Positions 63,955-64,000 of a DNA stretch of 64,000 nt are shown here, in pieces (within the stretch, counting starts at the first letter, position 1; each line of letters starts with the position of its first letter). Below the pieces are notes generated by a model. The model saw only the letters and a list, made by a program, of their open reading frames with translations. It was not told the origin of the DNA and ran no database searches. The stretch is taken from the NCBI GenBank assembly GCA_009760855.2, contig WPIO01000217.1:186001-250000 (forward strand). The letters run 5' to 3'. This DNA comes from Cristatella mucedo. Lineage: Eukaryota; Bryozoa; Phylactolaemata; Cristatellidae. A program made the translations under genes and the position numbers.

Positions 63955-64000
63955 GGCTGATCTAGCCGCTGTAGTGCTGTGCATTGCAGTTTTGGCACTT
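63955..64000 (-). mobile_element. SINE-2 partial copy at the window end
   Basis: GCTGATCTAGCCGCTGTAGT matches the end of the SINE-2 at 34-60 in the same orientation. The rest lies outside the window. Confidence 0.4.

Overview
This is a 64 kb piece of animal (metazoan) nuclear DNA. It has no operons, no bacterial-type genes and no CRISPR array. The evidence for an animal is one conserved, intron-split autophagy gene (an Atg8/LC3 family member with kilobase introns), several families of CR1/L2-like LINE retrotransposons, tRNA-derived SINEs, a decayed hAT DNA transposon, long CT/GA, CA and AT microsatellites, and local CpG-rich islands. The species cannot be named from this; an invertebrate is likely because the repeats are not familiar vertebrate families.

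The one well-supported cellular gene is on the minus strand. It is a four-exon LC3 gene, most like the LC3C type: exon 1 33342-33396, exon 2 25628-25683, exon 3 21825-21931, exon 4 17835-18045. The exons join in phase to give 142 residues with the conserved C-terminal glycine at residue 125 and a 17-residue tail beyond it. Its three introns (about 7.7, 3.7 and 3.8 kb) are full of LINE and SINE copies. Its likely 3' UTR runs from 17834 down to about 16740. A symmetric phase 1-1 open segment with a consensus donor (26560-26652) lies in intron 1 on the same strand and could be a cassette or alternative first exon.

Most of the rest is repeats. LINE-A ends in a short (ATTAC)n-type tail. LINE-B ends in a conserved stem-loop followed by (ATT)n and has at least two dozen copies. 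LINE-C is one older copy (about 8.4-10.1 kb). SINE-1 has a tRNA-like head and a 3' end that copies the LINE-B stem-loop, so LINE-B probably mobilises it. SINE-2 is a second tRNA-like family. Nested insertions with target-site duplications give relative ages: LINE-A into LINE-B at 39577-40667, SINE-2 into SINE-1 at 20386-20536, SINE-1 into LINE-B at about 44440, LINE-A into hAT at about 55731.

Region by region: 0-16 kb is repeats and unassigned sequence, with an inverted LINE-B duplication near 7.4 kb and a 121/125 bp AT-rich tandem duplication near 14.3 kb. 16.7-33.8 kb is the LC3 gene. 33.8-47.2 kb is LINE-rich, with a CpG-rich stretch at 35.9-37.4 kb. 47.2-53.4 kb is CpG-rich, with a CGG repeat, two minisatellites and a few possible first or last exons of unidentified genes. 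53.4-59.1 kb is LINE-A plus the hAT remnant. 61.2-63.6 kb is a strongly diverged tandem array with a period of about 175 bp.
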